This document shows positions 49,940 to 58,898 of a stretch of 64,000 bases of DNA, piece after piece. The stretch comes from Streptomyces sp. TLI_235 (lineage in GTDB: Bacteria; Actinomycetota; Actinomycetes; Streptomycetales; Streptomycetaceae). The DNA lies in assembly GCA_002300355.1 (NCBI GenBank), contig NSGV01000002.1, positions 1,364,001-1,428,000 on the forward strand, in the 5' to 3' direction. How positions within the stretch are numbered: the stretch's first letter is position 1; the number at the start of each line of letters is the position of its first letter. Made by a program: the position numbers and the translations under genes. The notes beneath the pieces were generated by a model. It did no database searches. It saw only the letters and a program-made list of their open reading frames with translations, and was not told where the DNA came from.

Positions 49940-51595
49940 CTACGCGGTCGCCTTCGCCGCGGCGCGACCCGCGGCGCGGCCGGAGAACAGGCAGCCGCCG
50001 AGGAAGGTGCCCTCCAGGGCGCGGTAGCCGTGCACCCCGCCGCCGCCGAAGCCGGCCGCCTCGCCCGCCGCGTACAGGCCGTCGAGCACCGTCCCGTCGG
50101 CGCGCAGGACCCGGGAGGAGAGGTCGGTCTCCAGGCCGCCGAGGGACTTGCGGGTGAGGATGTTGAGCCGGACGGCGATCAGCGGGCCGGCCTTGGGGTC
50201 GAGCAGGCGGTGCGGGGCGGCGGTGCGGATCAGCTTGTCGCCGAGGTAGCGGCGGGCCCCGTGCACCGCGGTGACCTGGAGGTCCTTGGCGAACGGGTTG
50301 GCCATCTCGCGGTCCCTGGCCTCGACCTCGCGGCGCAGCTCGGCGGCGTCGATCAGCGCCTCGGGCGTCTTGGCGTTCATGCCGCGGACGAGTTCGTCGA
50401 GGGTGTCGGCGACGACGAAGTCCACGCCGTGCTTCTTGAACGCCTCGACCGGGCCGGTGGCGCCGGGCAGCGCCCGGCCGAGCACTCCCTTGATCGACTT
50501 CCCGGTGAGGTCCGGGTTCTGCTCGGAGCCGGAGAGGGCGAACTCCTTCTCGATGATCTTCTGGGTGAGGACGAACCAGGTGTGGTCGTACCCGGTGGTC
50601 ATGATGTGTTCGAGGGTGCCGAGGGTGTCGAAGCCGGGGAAGAGCGGGACGGGCAGTCGGTGGCCGCGGGCGTCCAGCCAGAGCGAGGACGGGCCGGGCA
50701 GGATGCGGATGCCGTGCATCGGCCAGATCGGGTCCCAGTTCTGGATGCCCTCGGTGTAGTGCCACATCCGGTCGCCGTTGATCAGGTGGCCGCCGGCGTC
50801 GCCCGCGATGCCGAGCATCAGGCCGTCGACGTGGGCGGGCACGCCGGAGAGCATCCGCTCGGGCGGGGTGCCGAGCCGGGCAGGCCAGGCCTTGCGGACG
50901 AGGTCGTGGTTGCCGCCGATGCCGCCGGAGGCGACGATCACCGCCTGGGCGCGGAGTTCGAAGGAGCCGGCGACGTCCCGGGTACTGGACTCGCCGCGCT
51001 TGACGGTGCTGGGGGCGAGGATCTCGCCGCTGACGGTGTCCAGGGTGCCGCCGGTCGCGGTGAGGGCGGTGACCCGGTGGCGGAAGCGGAAGTCGACCAG
51101 GCCCTTGCCGGCCGCGGCCTTGACCCGGCGGGCGAAGGGCTCGACCAGGCCGGGGCCGGTGCCCCAGGTGATGTGGAAGCGCGGCACCGAGTTGCCCGGG
51201 CCGGTGGCCGTGAGACCGCCGCGCTCCGCCCAGCCGACCACCGGGAAGAAGCGCACTCCGCGCTCGTGCAGCCAGGCGCGCTTCTCGCCGGCCGCGAAGT
51301 CGACGTAGGCCTCGGCCCAGCGGCGCGGCCATTCGTCCTCGGGGCGGTCGAAGCCGGCCGTGCCCAGCCAGTCCTGCCAGGCGAGGTCGCGGGAGTCGCG
51401 GATGCGCATCCGGCGCTGCTCGGGCGAGTCGACCAGGAACAGCCCGCCGAACGACCAGTGGGCCTGGCCGCCGAGCGAGGCGGCGGGCTCCTGGTCCAGC
51501 AGGATCACCCGGCGGCCCGCCTCGGCGAGTTCGGCGGTGGCGACCAGGCCGGCGAGGCCCGCTCCGATCACGATCACGTCGGCGTCGAGTGCCAT
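49940..51595 (-). CDS. FAD-binding dehydrogenase (KstD / fumarate-reductase flavoprotein-like)
   Basis: A 551-residue flavoprotein. The N-terminal ADVIVIGAGLAGLVATAELAEAGRRVILLDQE binds FAD. ASLGGQAHWSFGGLFLVDSPEQ, ASGGIGGNHDLVRKAWP and the C-terminal GLYAAGEAAGFGGGGVHGYRALEGTFLGGCLFSGR complete the fold. The group is annotated as 3-ketosteroid dehydrogenase-like, but the substrate is unproven. AGGAGG precedes ATG 51595; the open frame beyond to 51712 is non-coding. Confidence 0.88.
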   Translation of the reverse strand: MALDADVIVIGAGLAGLVATAELAEAGRRVILLDQEPAASLGGQAHWSFGGLFLVDSPEQRRMRIRDSRDLAWQDWLGTAGFDRPEDEWPRRWAEAYVDFAAGEKRAWLHERGVRFFPVVGWAERGGLTATGPGNSVPRFHITWGTGPGLVEPFARRVKAAAGKGLVDFRFRHRVTALTATGGTLDTVSGEILAPSTVKRGESSTRDVAGSFELRAQAVIVASGGIGGNHDLVRKAWPARLGTPPERMLSGVPAHVDGLMLGIAGDAGGHLINGDRMWHYTEGIQNWDPIWPMHGIRILPGPSSLWLDARGHRLPVPLFPGFDTLGTLEHIMTTGYDHTWFVLTQKIIEKEFALSGSEQNPDLTGKSIKGVLGRALPGATGPVEAFKKHGVDFVVADTLDELVRGMNAKTPEALIDAAELRREVEARDREMANPFAKDLQVTAVHGARRYLGDKLIRTAAPHRLLDPKAGPLIAVRLNILTRKSLGGLETDLSSRVLRADGTVLDGLYAAGEAAGFGGGGVHGYRALEGTFLGGCLFSGRAAGRAAAKATA

Positions 51596-51823
51596 CCGGG
51601 CGGTCCTCCTGGACTGGGAGCGGGCTTGTCGATCTCGGTGACCAGCATGGTGCGCCCCCGGCCGGGCGCAGGTCAACCGGCCGGTAACCCCACCGCCGGA
51701 ATTTCGCTCCACCGAGTAGTGGAAATGCGGAACGCTTCACCGTGGAGCGTAATTCATGGCGCGATCTGACGGAATTTCAGGCGCGAATTGGATGTCGAAT
51801 ATCTGGACAACTGCGTTAACGTG

Positions 51824-51838
51824 CCAGTAACTTACTGG
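51824..51838. promoter_or_regulatory. Dyad CCAGTAA-C-TTACTGG before secreted lipase
   Basis: A perfect 7-bp inverted repeat 49 nt before the lipase start, in an AT-richer promoter region (51690-51850). A second AGTAAC follows at 51841. It may be an operator or overlap the promoter. Confidence 0.4.
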
Positions 51839-51886
51839 ACAGTAACGCCCCCACCCTCGCCCCGTTTCTCTTCCCCAGGAGGAACC

Positions 51887-52813
51887 GTGTTCAGCCATGC
51901 CCTGAAGCGTTCGTCCGTCCTGGTCAGCGCCGTCCTCGCGAGCGCCGCCGCAGGACTCCTCGGCGCCCCCGCCGCGAACGCCGCGGACATCACCGGCGAC
52001 TACGTCGCCCTCGGAGACTCGTACGCGGCCGGCGCCGGCGTACCCTCGCAGTACGCCGGGCTCTGCCTGCGATCGAGCAAGAACTACGGCCACCTGGTAG
52101 CGGCCGAACTCGGCAGTGCGAGCTATCGTGACGCGACCTGCGGCGCCGCCAAGGTCTCCGATCTGACGGAGGCCCAGTACGACGCCTTCATCCGGGTCAA
52201 CGACCCGCAGCTCGACTCCGTCTCGGCCGGAACCGACCTCGTCACCCTCGGCATCGGCGGCAACGAACTCGGCACCTCCGACCTCGGCATCGGCGACGTC
52301 ATCGCCACCTGCATGGCGGGCTCGGTCGTCAACCCCTTCGGCACCCCGTGCAAGGACGTCTACGCCCACGGACACTGGGACTTCCGAACCTGGTCCTGGC
52401 AGTGGGGCGAGGACACCCTGGTCAACCGGATCGACGCCACCGGCCCGCGGGTCGCCGCCGCCCTGCAGAAGATCCACGCCAAGGCGCCCAACGCCAAGGT
52501 GCTGCTGGTCGGTTACCCGTCCGTGCTGCCCGACAACGAGCGCAACTGCATCGGCCGCCAGCCCATCACCACCGGCGACGTCGCCTACCTGCGCGGCATC
52601 CTGCGCAGGCTGAACGACACCCTCGCCGCCACCGCAGCCGCCAACGGCGCCACCTACGTCGACACCCTCACCCCGACCCGCGGCCACGACGTCTGCTCCA
52701 ACGACCGCTGGATCGAGGGCGCCCTGCCCGGCTCCCCCGCCGTGCCCTTCCACCCGAACGCCACCGGCGAGAAGGTGATGGCCCGCGCCGTCCTCGCGGC
52801 GCTCGGCAAGTAG
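51887..52813 (+). CDS. Secreted SGNH/GDSL lipase-esterase
   Basis: A 308-residue extracellular hydrolase. The signal peptide is KRSSVLVSAVLASAAAGLLGAPAANA. The nucleophile Ser is in YVALGDSYAAGAGVPS, Gly/Asn in VTLGIGGNELG and the catalytic His in VPFHPNATGEKVMA. Cys pairs (GLCLRSS/ATCGAA, ATCMAG/PCKDV, NCIGR/DVCSND) fit the three disulfides of the Streptomyces SCO1725-like extracellular lipases. GTG 51887 follows AGGAGGAA; the longer frame from 51788 is untranslated leader. Confidence 0.9.
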   Translation: MFSHALKRSSVLVSAVLASAAAGLLGAPAANAADITGDYVALGDSYAAGAGVPSQYAGLCLRSSKNYGHLVAAELGSASYRDATCGAAKVSDLTEAQYDAFIRVNDPQLDSVSAGTDLVTLGIGGNELGTSDLGIGDVIATCMAGSVVNPFGTPCKDVYAHGHWDFRTWSWQWGEDTLVNRIDATGPRVAAALQKIHAKAPNAKVLLVGYPSVLPDNERNCIGRQPITTGDVAYLRGILRRLNDTLAATAAANGATYVDTLTPTRGHDVCSNDRWIEGALPGSPAVPFHPNATGEKVMARAVLAALGK

Positions 52814-52902
52814 GCCCACCGCACGTCGGCGACCGCGGAGGGCGCAGCCGTTCGCGGGGACGGCTGCGACCGCCCGGTAGGGTGCCGGGCCGAGGAGGCC
52901 CG

Positions 52903-53040
52903 GTGATCGTTCCCGCCCGCCCGCCCGGCGCCGTCGAACTCCGTGACGCCGGGCTCGGTGACGGCAGCCGGCTCACGACGGACGCGGACGGGACCGTCCT
53001 GCACCGGTGGACGGCGGACCTTCCGGGCGGCCGACCGGCG
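52903..53040 (+). other. Possible truncated gene start
   Basis: GTG 52903 follows GGAGGCCC and encodes PGAVELRDAGLGDGSRLTTD and TVLHRWTADLPGGRP. It then runs antisense to the AbiEii-type gene. The ribosome-binding site and composition suggest the 5' end of a lost gene; I do not recognise the family. Confidence 0.25.
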
Positions 53041-53045
53041 CCCCG

Positions 53046-53979
53046 CTACCGGCCGAGGGCCCGCTCCAGCCGGTGCAGCCATCGGTCGGCGGTGCCGGGG
53101 AAGCCGCTCCAGTCGACGCGGCAGCGCGGCAGGTCCGCCGGGCCTGCGGGGTGCGGCGCGCGGCGCGCGGCGCAGCACCCGCCGAAGGAGCCCCGCGTCG
53201 AGAGCGGTGGCCGGATGTTCGGCGAGCAGGACGGCGTCGTAGAGGTCCTTGCCGCGGGCCGTGCCGGTCGCACCTTCGGAGAGCAGCCACAACAGCTTCC
53301 AGGCCAGGGAGAGTTCGCGGCCCGCGGTGGGCAGCACGGCCGGCGGCCCGCCGTCGCCGCGCGGCAGCGCGGTGAACACCGGTGGCACGGGCAGCGGTTC
53401 GTCGTACGCGAAGTCGATCTGCAGCGCGCCGGGCGGCAGCCCTGCAGCCGTCCACGGGATCGTCAGCCGCAGGCCTGGAACGCCGTCGCCGTAGGGCCGG
53501 TAGTAGCCGCCGAGTCCTTCGTGCCGGGCCGCGGCGGGGTCGAGCCGGAGGCCGGGTGCGGCCTCGGGGTCGCCCCGCAGGCGGTCGAGCAGGTCGCCGT
53601 ACGGCACGTCCTCCGGTTCGGTGTCGGGCAGCCAGTGCAGGCCCTCGGGCGGCAGCCGGACACGGACGCCGCACGGCACCGCCCCCTCCGGGTCCCAGAG
53701 TTCGGCGGCGCCCGCGCCGTGCGCGACCTCGGGCGCGCAGAGCACCGCGTCGGGGGTGTCGAGGTGGGGGTACGGGTCGAGCGGGTCGATCGGCACCGCG
53801 GGCACGGCGCGCAGGACGAAGTCCAGGTCCGCGGGCGGCCGGGCGGTGTCCGGGAACCAGGCGGCGAGGACGGCGCTGCCGCGCAGCACCAGCCCGTCGA
53901 CCCAGGGTGCGTCGGCGGCGGTCGCGAGCACGTGGTCGAGGACGGCCCGGTGGGCCTCGGCGGTCGTCCGGCTGGTCAC
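53046..53979 (-). CDS. AbiEii/AbiGii-type nucleotidyltransferase, frame set by a 7-bp tandem repeat
   Basis: About 308 residues when read as a whole. The nucleotidyltransferase signature is LVLRGSAVLAAWF with Asp-x-Asp in PPADLDFVLRA, and the C-terminal RELSLAWKLLWLLSE and GKDLYDAVLLAEH match AbiEii-like toxins. At 53153-53173 three exact copies of a 7-bp unit throw the frame off, giving a 441-codon ORF with a non-protein-like tail to 52654. With two copies the gene reads HPAGPADLPRCRVDWSGFPG and ends ...LERALGR at 53046. GTG 53979 follows TAGCGT by 6 nt (leaderless). No AbiEi antitoxin is adjacent. Confidence 0.75.
53153..53173. repeat. Three tandem copies of a 7-bp unit
   Basis: GCGGCGC three times without mismatch, inside the nucleotidyltransferase gene. 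Seven is not a multiple of three, so gain or loss of one unit switches frame. Confidence 0.95.
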
Positions 53980-54044
53980 GGGCGCACGCTAGCGGCCGGC
54001 ACCGACAGCCGGGGCGGCCGGGAAGGTCGCCGCGACTCGCGTGG

Positions 54045-54749
54045 TCAGGGCGCGATTACGGCGGGGTGCACGGCACCGACGGCGGCCGAGCCGCGCAGGA
54101 GTCCGGCCAGGTCGCGGGGCTGTGCCCGTTCACCGGTCGGAGCCGCTGCCGCGATCCGGTCCAGCCGGAAGCCCCGGCCGGCCCGGCGGGTACGGCACCA
54201 GGCGATGAGGTACCAGCGGCCGTCGGCGGTGAGCAGTCCGGCCGGTTCCACGACGCGGTCGCTCGTGTGCCCTGCCGCGTCGGTGTAGGACAGCCGCAAC
54301 ACCGTGTTGCCGGCGAGGCTCTGCTCCACCGCGGTACGGATCGCGGCGTCGCCGCGTGCGGGCAGGGCGACGATCCGTGCGGCGAGCTCCCGGGCCGCCG
54401 CCGAGGCGGGGCCGGGCATCGAGGCCGTGATCTTCTGGGCCGCGGTGCGGGCCGCGCCGGCGTAGGGGGTGGCGGCGTCGACCGCGGCGAGCGCGGCGGT
54501 CAGCGCCGCGGCCTCGTCGGCGGTGAGGTGGCTCGGTGGAAGGGTCGTCCCCGGGTCGATCGACCAGCCGCCGCCCCGACCGGGTACGGAGCGCACCGGT
54601 ACGCCGGCCCGCATCAGTGTCTGGAGGTCGCGCTGCACCGTGCGCGTGCTGACCTCGAACCGCGCGGCGAGCACCGCGACCGTCAACGACCGCGGCGCCG
54701 CCGCGCGCAGCTCTTCCACCAGTGCGTACAGTCGGGCGGTCCGGTTCAT
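54045..54749 (-). CDS. YafY-type transcriptional regulator (HTH plus WYL)
   Basis: A 234-residue regulator. The N-terminal helix-turn-helix is RLYALVEELRAAAPRSLTVAVLAARFEVSTRTVQRDLQTL, and the WYL domain contains LLTADGRWYLIAWCRTRRAGRGFRLDRI. WYL domains sense ligands or single-stranded nucleic acid. ATG 54749 lies 7 nt after TAGCGT (54762-54757) without a Shine-Dalgarno. It sits between the esterase upstream (16 bp) and the nucleotidyltransferase downstream, all on the minus strand. Confidence 0.9.
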   Translation of the reverse strand: MNRTARLYALVEELRAAAPRSLTVAVLAARFEVSTRTVQRDLQTLMRAGVPVRSVPGRGGGWSIDPGTTLPPSHLTADEAAALTAALAAVDAATPYAGAARTAAQKITASMPGPASAAARELAARIVALPARGDAAIRTAVEQSLAGNTVLRLSYTDAAGHTSDRVVEPAGLLTADGRWYLIAWCRTRRAGRGFRLDRIAAAAPTGERAQPRDLAGLLRGSAAVGAVHPAVIAP

Positions 54750-54765
54750 GCCGCCGACGCTACCG

Positions 54766-55698
54766 TCATTCGGACGCCAGGAAGTCCCGCTCGCGCCGCT
54801 GTTCCCGCTCGGTGACGGTCAGCGGGAACAGCGTGAAGCCGTGCATCGCTCCGGCGACGACGCCGAGGTGCACGCGCGCACCCGCCGCCTGCCACCGTGC
54901 GGCCAGGAACAGCGAGTCGTCCAGCAGCGGGTCCTCGGTGCCGACGACGATCCGGGCGGGCGGGAGCCCGGCCAGGTCCGCGAACAGGGGCGAGACCTCC
55001 GGGCTGCGGCGCCGCTCCTCCCCCATCCCGGGCGTGAACAGCTCGTAGCCGCCCCGGAGCGTGTCGGTGTTGCTCAGCAGCTGTCGAGTACCGAAGGTCC
55101 GCTGGCTCGGCGTCATCGACAGGTCGTAGGGGCCGAAGAGCAGGTTGGCCGCCCGGAACGCGCCGGTGAGGCCGTGCCGGTCGCGCAGGCGCAGCAGTGT
55201 CACCACGGCGAGGTGGGCGCCGGCCGATTCACCGCCGATCAGCAGCCGTTCGGTGCCGAACTCGGCGGCGGCGTGGTCCACCAGCCATCGGGCGGCGGCT
55301 TCGCAGTCGTCGGGCCCCGCGGGGAAGGGATGTTCCGGTGCGAGGCGGTAGTCGACGCTCACCACGGCCAGCCGTGCCTGCTCGGCGATCCGCCAGAGCC
55401 GCTCGTCCTGTCCGTCCGCGGAGCCGAACGCCCAGCCGCCTCCGTGGATGTGCAGGTACACGCCGTCGACGCGGTCCGGGGCGAAGACCCGCACCGGCAC
55501 CCCGCCTTCGACGATCCGGTCCCGGCCGTGCGGCAGTCGCACCGGTGGCGCGTCTCCGCCGAGCCGGTTGCGCCGCAGGAGGGCCAGCGTGGCCGCGTCC
55601 GGCGCCTGCCCGCGCGCAGGACGGTTCGCGGCGGCGGCCTCGAACTGCTCGTTGAACGCCAGGGTTTCGGGGAGGCAGTCCTCGTCGGTGAAGTTCAT
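54766..55698 (-). CDS. Alpha/beta hydrolase, hormone-sensitive lipase-like esterase
   Basis: A 310-residue esterase of the HSL (family IV) group. The oxyanion motif is YLHIHGGGWAFGS. The nucleophile Ser is in LLIGGESAGAHLAV, Asp in IVVGTEDPLLDD and His in GAMHGFTLFP. There is no signal peptide. ATG 55698 is used; an in-frame GTG at 55728 with AGGA nearby is an alternative. The regulator gene begins 16 bp after its stop but has its own -10 element. Confidence 0.88.
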   Translation of the reverse strand: MNFTDEDCLPETLAFNEQFEAAAANRPARGQAPDAATLALLRRNRLGGDAPPVRLPHGRDRIVEGGVPVRVFAPDRVDGVYLHIHGGGWAFGSADGQDERLWRIAEQARLAVVSVDYRLAPEHPFPAGPDDCEAAARWLVDHAAAEFGTERLLIGGESAGAHLAVVTLLRLRDRHGLTGAFRAANLLFGPYDLSMTPSQRTFGTRQLLSNTDTLRGGYELFTPGMGEERRRSPEVSPLFADLAGLPPARIVVGTEDPLLDDSLFLAARWQAAGARVHLGVVAGAMHGFTLFPLTVTEREQRRERDFLASE

Positions 55699-55843
55699 GC
55701 CGTCGACGGTCGCAGGTGCCCGCGACACCGTCCTGTCACCCTTTCCCTGTGAGCCGCGTCACGTTCCCCGCGGGCGGCCGGGAACGCCGGCGGGGCGCGG
55801 CCCAGGGGAAGCCCCGGGTCGCGCCCCACCGTTCAGCCGCGGG

Positions 55844-58285
55844 TCACGGCTTGATGCGCACGATCTGCGGGTCGTGGTCGCTCGCCTGGGCGGCGAACTC
55901 GCTGTTGATGTGCACCACGTCGTAGTCGACGTGCTGGCGCTTCAGGGCGGGGCTGACCAGGGTGTGGTCGAGCACCTGCGAGTTGCCCTGGTAGACGTAC
56001 GAGTAACGCTCGGACGCGGGCAGCTCGTTGACCAGGTCGCGCAGCACGCCGCCCTCGGTGAGGGTCTGCAGCGCGGGCGAGAACTGGTAGTCGTTGAAGT
56101 CGCCGAGGGAGACCACGCGGGCGCCCGGGTCGGCGGCGAGCAGCTTGGCGACGAAGGCGTGCTCGGCGGCCGCCTGCTTGCCGCGCTGCACCTCGGAGCT
56201 GCGGGTCGGGGCCTGGAAGCGGCTGTCGATGCCCTGGTCGCCGCCCTTGCTGTTGAAGTGGTTGGCGATCACGAAGATCGGCTTGCCCTTGAAGGAGAAC
56301 TGGCCGACCAGCGGCTTGCGGCTGGAGTTCCAGGCCTCGCTGCCCGGGTCGATGCGGCCCGGGGAGGCGGTCAGCGCGGTGGACTTGCCGGTGCCGGTGA
56401 CGTCGACCGCGGTGGCGGCGTCGCCGCCCGGGATGTCGGTGAAGGAGATCCGGGCGGGGTTGTAGAGGAAGACCTGGCGGATGTTGCCGCCGGGCTCGCC
56501 GCCGTCCTTGCCGTCGACCGGGTCGATGGAGCGCCACTGGTAGGCGGGGCCGCCGGCGGCCTTGATGGCCTCGACGAACTTGGCGACGGTGGCGCCGGCG
56601 GTGACGGTGCCGTCGTTGACGGCGCCGTTGTCGTCCTGGATCTCCTCGAGGGCGACGACGTCCGGCGAGCGCAGGTTGGTGACGATGCCCTGGGCGAGCT
56701 GGGCGAACTTCTCGGCCGGGTCCGACGGGTCGAGGTTCTCCACGTTGTACGTGGCGATGGTGGCCTCGCTCGGCAGCGGACGGGCGGTGACCTCACGCTT
56801 GAGGCCGTTGTCCTGGAGCGTGCCGATCGTGGTGGCCGCGACGGTGTAGCCGCCGAACTGGTTGTAGTCGAGCGGGCCGGCGGTGGTGCCGGTGAGGCGG
56901 TCGCCGACGTTGGCGACCGGGAAGGCGCCCTCGGCGGCCGGGATCAGCGACTGCACCATCAGGCGGCCGGTGTTGGGCCTGTCGTAGCCGAGGTAGACGA
57001 CGCCACCGCGGCGGGTGGCCGGGTCCTCGCAGGAGGCGTCCACCCACAGCTCGTTGTACTTGTCGGTGGCCTGGACGACGCGGGCGTCGGCGACCTCGAC
57101 CCGCATGCCCTCCAGCGACTCGTACAGGTCGAGCGCGTAGGTCGCGGGCTGCAGCGGCAGGTTCTCGATGGTGGCACCGGCGGCCTCGGGGGCGTAGGCG
57201 GCGGGGATGCTGCGGCCGTCGAGGCGGACGGCGGCGGGCAGCGGGTTGCCGGAGGAGAGCACCGTGGTCTTGGGCGCGGTCAGCTCGGTGACCGACTGGC
57301 TGCCGCCGGTGAACGACGGGTAGTACTCGGTGACCTTGGCGGTGACCAGCACCGAGTCGCCGACCTTGACGGTCGGGGTGGCGCTGCCGGTGTAGACGAA
57401 GACGGCCTCGCTGGTGGCCGGGTCGGCGTCCGGGGTGGCGTCCTGGATCCAGAAGCCCTTGGAGCCGGTGGTGCGCACGCCGGTGACGATGCCGGGGATG
57501 CCGGCGATAGTGGCGTTCGCCTTGGGGGATATCCGGGTGGAGCCCTGGATGTCGTGGATGCGGACGGTGCCGGGCTCGGTCGGGCCGGTGGAGCCGGAGT
57601 CGCCGCCCTCGGCCGTCTCGCCCTTGCTGTTGACCGGGCTGGGCGCGCCGGCCTTGAGGTCGGCGGCGTTGTCGTCGGTGTCGGCGAGGCCGGCGGCGCG
57701 GGCGACCGAGGCGGTGTTGCTCGCACCGGCGACGGAGGCGCTGCCCTCGTGGACGACGGCGGTGCCGAAGCCGACCAGGTCGCGCACCCGGCTGTCGGCG
57801 GCGCAGTCCGCGGCGGTCTTGCAGGTCAGCGGGGCGGTGCCCTGGACGAGGGCGATGGTGCCGGAGGTCGCGGAGAGCGCGAGGGTGCCGGTGGCGTCCG
57901 GGGTGGGCAGGGCGACGGTGCCGCCGGTGCCCGCGGCCTCGGCGATCAGGAAGCGGCCGCCGGGCGCGATCGCGCCGCTCAGCGGGGTGACGCCCCAGGT
58001 GCTGCTCGCACCGGGGCTGCCGGAGATGTACTGGACGCTCCAGCCGTCGAGGCCGAAGGCGGCACCGCCCTTGTTGGCGAGCTCGACGAAGTCGTTCTTC
58101 AGGGTGGCACCGGAGTTGCCGCCGCCGCCGTAGACCTCGGCGACGACCGCGTCGGCCGAGGGCGCGGCCACGGCGCCGGGCAGCGGGACGAGGACCAGCG
58201 AGGCCGCCACGGAGGAGGACAGGACGGTCGCGCGCAGCAGTCTGCGGCGGGCACGGGGGGTTCGGGCGGCGGTGGTGTCGGTCAC
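55844..58285 (-). CDS. Secreted ExeM/NucH family endonuclease with lamin-tail domain
   Basis: An 813-residue extracellular nuclease. The signal peptide spans RRLLRATVLSSSVAASLVLVP to GAVAAPS. A lamin-tail domain (VVAEVYGGGGNSGATLKNDF) is followed by an OB-fold region and an endonuclease/exonuclease/phosphatase domain: ATYNVENLDPSDP, VALEEIQDDNG, VIANHFNSKGGD, LGDFNDYQFSP and the terminal ASDHDPQIVRI. These hold the metal-binding Glu, Asp and His. GTG 58285 follows AAGGAGCC. Three copies of a TCTACGCGCGTA-like motif precede it. Confidence 0.92.
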   Translation of the reverse strand: MTDTTAARTPRARRRLLRATVLSSSVAASLVLVPLPGAVAAPSADAVVAEVYGGGGNSGATLKNDFVELANKGGAAFGLDGWSVQYISGSPGASSTWGVTPLSGAIAPGGRFLIAEAAGTGGTVALPTPDATGTLALSATSGTIALVQGTAPLTCKTAADCAADSRVRDLVGFGTAVVHEGSASVAGASNTASVARAAGLADTDDNAADLKAGAPSPVNSKGETAEGGDSGSTGPTEPGTVRIHDIQGSTRISPKANATIAGIPGIVTGVRTTGSKGFWIQDATPDADPATSEAVFVYTGSATPTVKVGDSVLVTAKVTEYYPSFTGGSQSVTELTAPKTTVLSSGNPLPAAVRLDGRSIPAAYAPEAAGATIENLPLQPATYALDLYESLEGMRVEVADARVVQATDKYNELWVDASCEDPATRRGGVVYLGYDRPNTGRLMVQSLIPAAEGAFPVANVGDRLTGTTAGPLDYNQFGGYTVAATTIGTLQDNGLKREVTARPLPSEATIATYNVENLDPSDPAEKFAQLAQGIVTNLRSPDVVALEEIQDDNGAVNDGTVTAGATVAKFVEAIKAAGGPAYQWRSIDPVDGKDGGEPGGNIRQVFLYNPARISFTDIPGGDAATAVDVTGTGKSTALTASPGRIDPGSEAWNSSRKPLVGQFSFKGKPIFVIANHFNSKGGDQGIDSRFQAPTRSSEVQRGKQAAAEHAFVAKLLAADPGARVVSLGDFNDYQFSPALQTLTEGGVLRDLVNELPASERYSYVYQGNSQVLDHTLVSPALKRQHVDYDVVHINSEFAAQASDHDPQIVRIKP

Positions 58286-58398
58286 CGGGAGGGCTCCTTA
58301 ATCTGCCGGCGGACGCGGGGATGCCCGCGTGCGGGCAGCACGGTCACCCGGACGACGTGGGGCGGCCGGGTGGCTGAGGGTGTGTCAGAGTCGGTACA

Positions 58399-58457
58399 TA
58401 CTCGGGTAGATATGGTCACTACTCGCGTAGATCCAGTGGAGAAGATACGCGCGTAGA
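58399..58457. promoter_or_regulatory. Three tandem TACKCGCGTAGA motifs before the nuclease
   Basis: TACTCGGGTAGA (58399-58410), TACTCGCGTAGA (58420-58431) and TACGCGCGTAGA (58446-58457) on the plus strand; on the nuclease coding strand these read TCTACGCGCGTA-like. Start-to-start spacings are 21 and 26 bp. The site nearest to perfect symmetry is the most upstream for the gene. Confidence 0.6.
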
Positions 58458-58836
58458 AGGTGACACGACAAGACATGGCGCGTTAACACTTGGCGCACGC
58501 GCGCCGCCGGTCGGCCGAGAACGGCCGGCGACCGGGTCCGCTCCCGGCAACCGCCGCACCGTCAACGCGCCTGTGGTGTACACGGGTTCGGGCAGGTCGC
58601 GGTCGGCGGCCGGCAGGACCGGGCGGCGGCCCGCGGTCCCCGACCGTCCGTCATCCCGAACGGACGCACGTGGAGCGACTCCACCGGGCCCCGCTCGCCA
58701 CCGCACTCGGCGCTGCGGGCCAACGGCGAGACGCTCCCGAAGATCGACGATGCCGCGCGCTGCAGTGCCCACCAGGCCGACCACGACCGGCCGATGGCCT
58801 GCTGCGCGGGCAGCCGGCGGCGCCTCCCGCAGAGCC

Positions 58837-58877
58837 GCGAGGGCCCGCCCCGGAACCGGTCCGGGGCGGGCCCTCGC
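58837..58877 (-). terminator. 18-bp perfect hairpin after nickel transporter
   Basis: GCGAGGGCCCGCCCCGGA (58837-58854), loop ACCGG, exact complement (58860-58877), 21 nt past the transporter stop. Confidence 0.85.
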
Positions 58878-58898
58878 ACGTGCGTCGGGGACGGGCCG

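Larger units (their letters stand above)
58286..58898. other. Intergenic region, 613 bp
   Basis: The first 170 bp hold the nuclease control region with three motif copies (58399-58457). The last 60 bp hold the nickel-transporter terminator (58837-58877). The middle (about 58470-58830) has short open frames on both strands but no recognisable protein, start site or repeat. Confidence 0.5.

Noticed and set aside
52654..53979. A 441-codon nucleotidyltransferase with a long C-terminal domain
   Set aside because: The tail after the 7-bp repeat is antisense to the lipase and not protein-like; the repeat shifted the frame.
55448..58456. A 1002-codon plus-strand open frame
   Set aside because: It is antisense to the ExeM-like nuclease and the esterase, with shadow composition and no domain.
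58490..58830. Possible small gene between the nuclease and nickel transporter
   Set aside because: Open frames exist on both strands, but none has a ribosome-binding site, signal peptide or recognisable motif.
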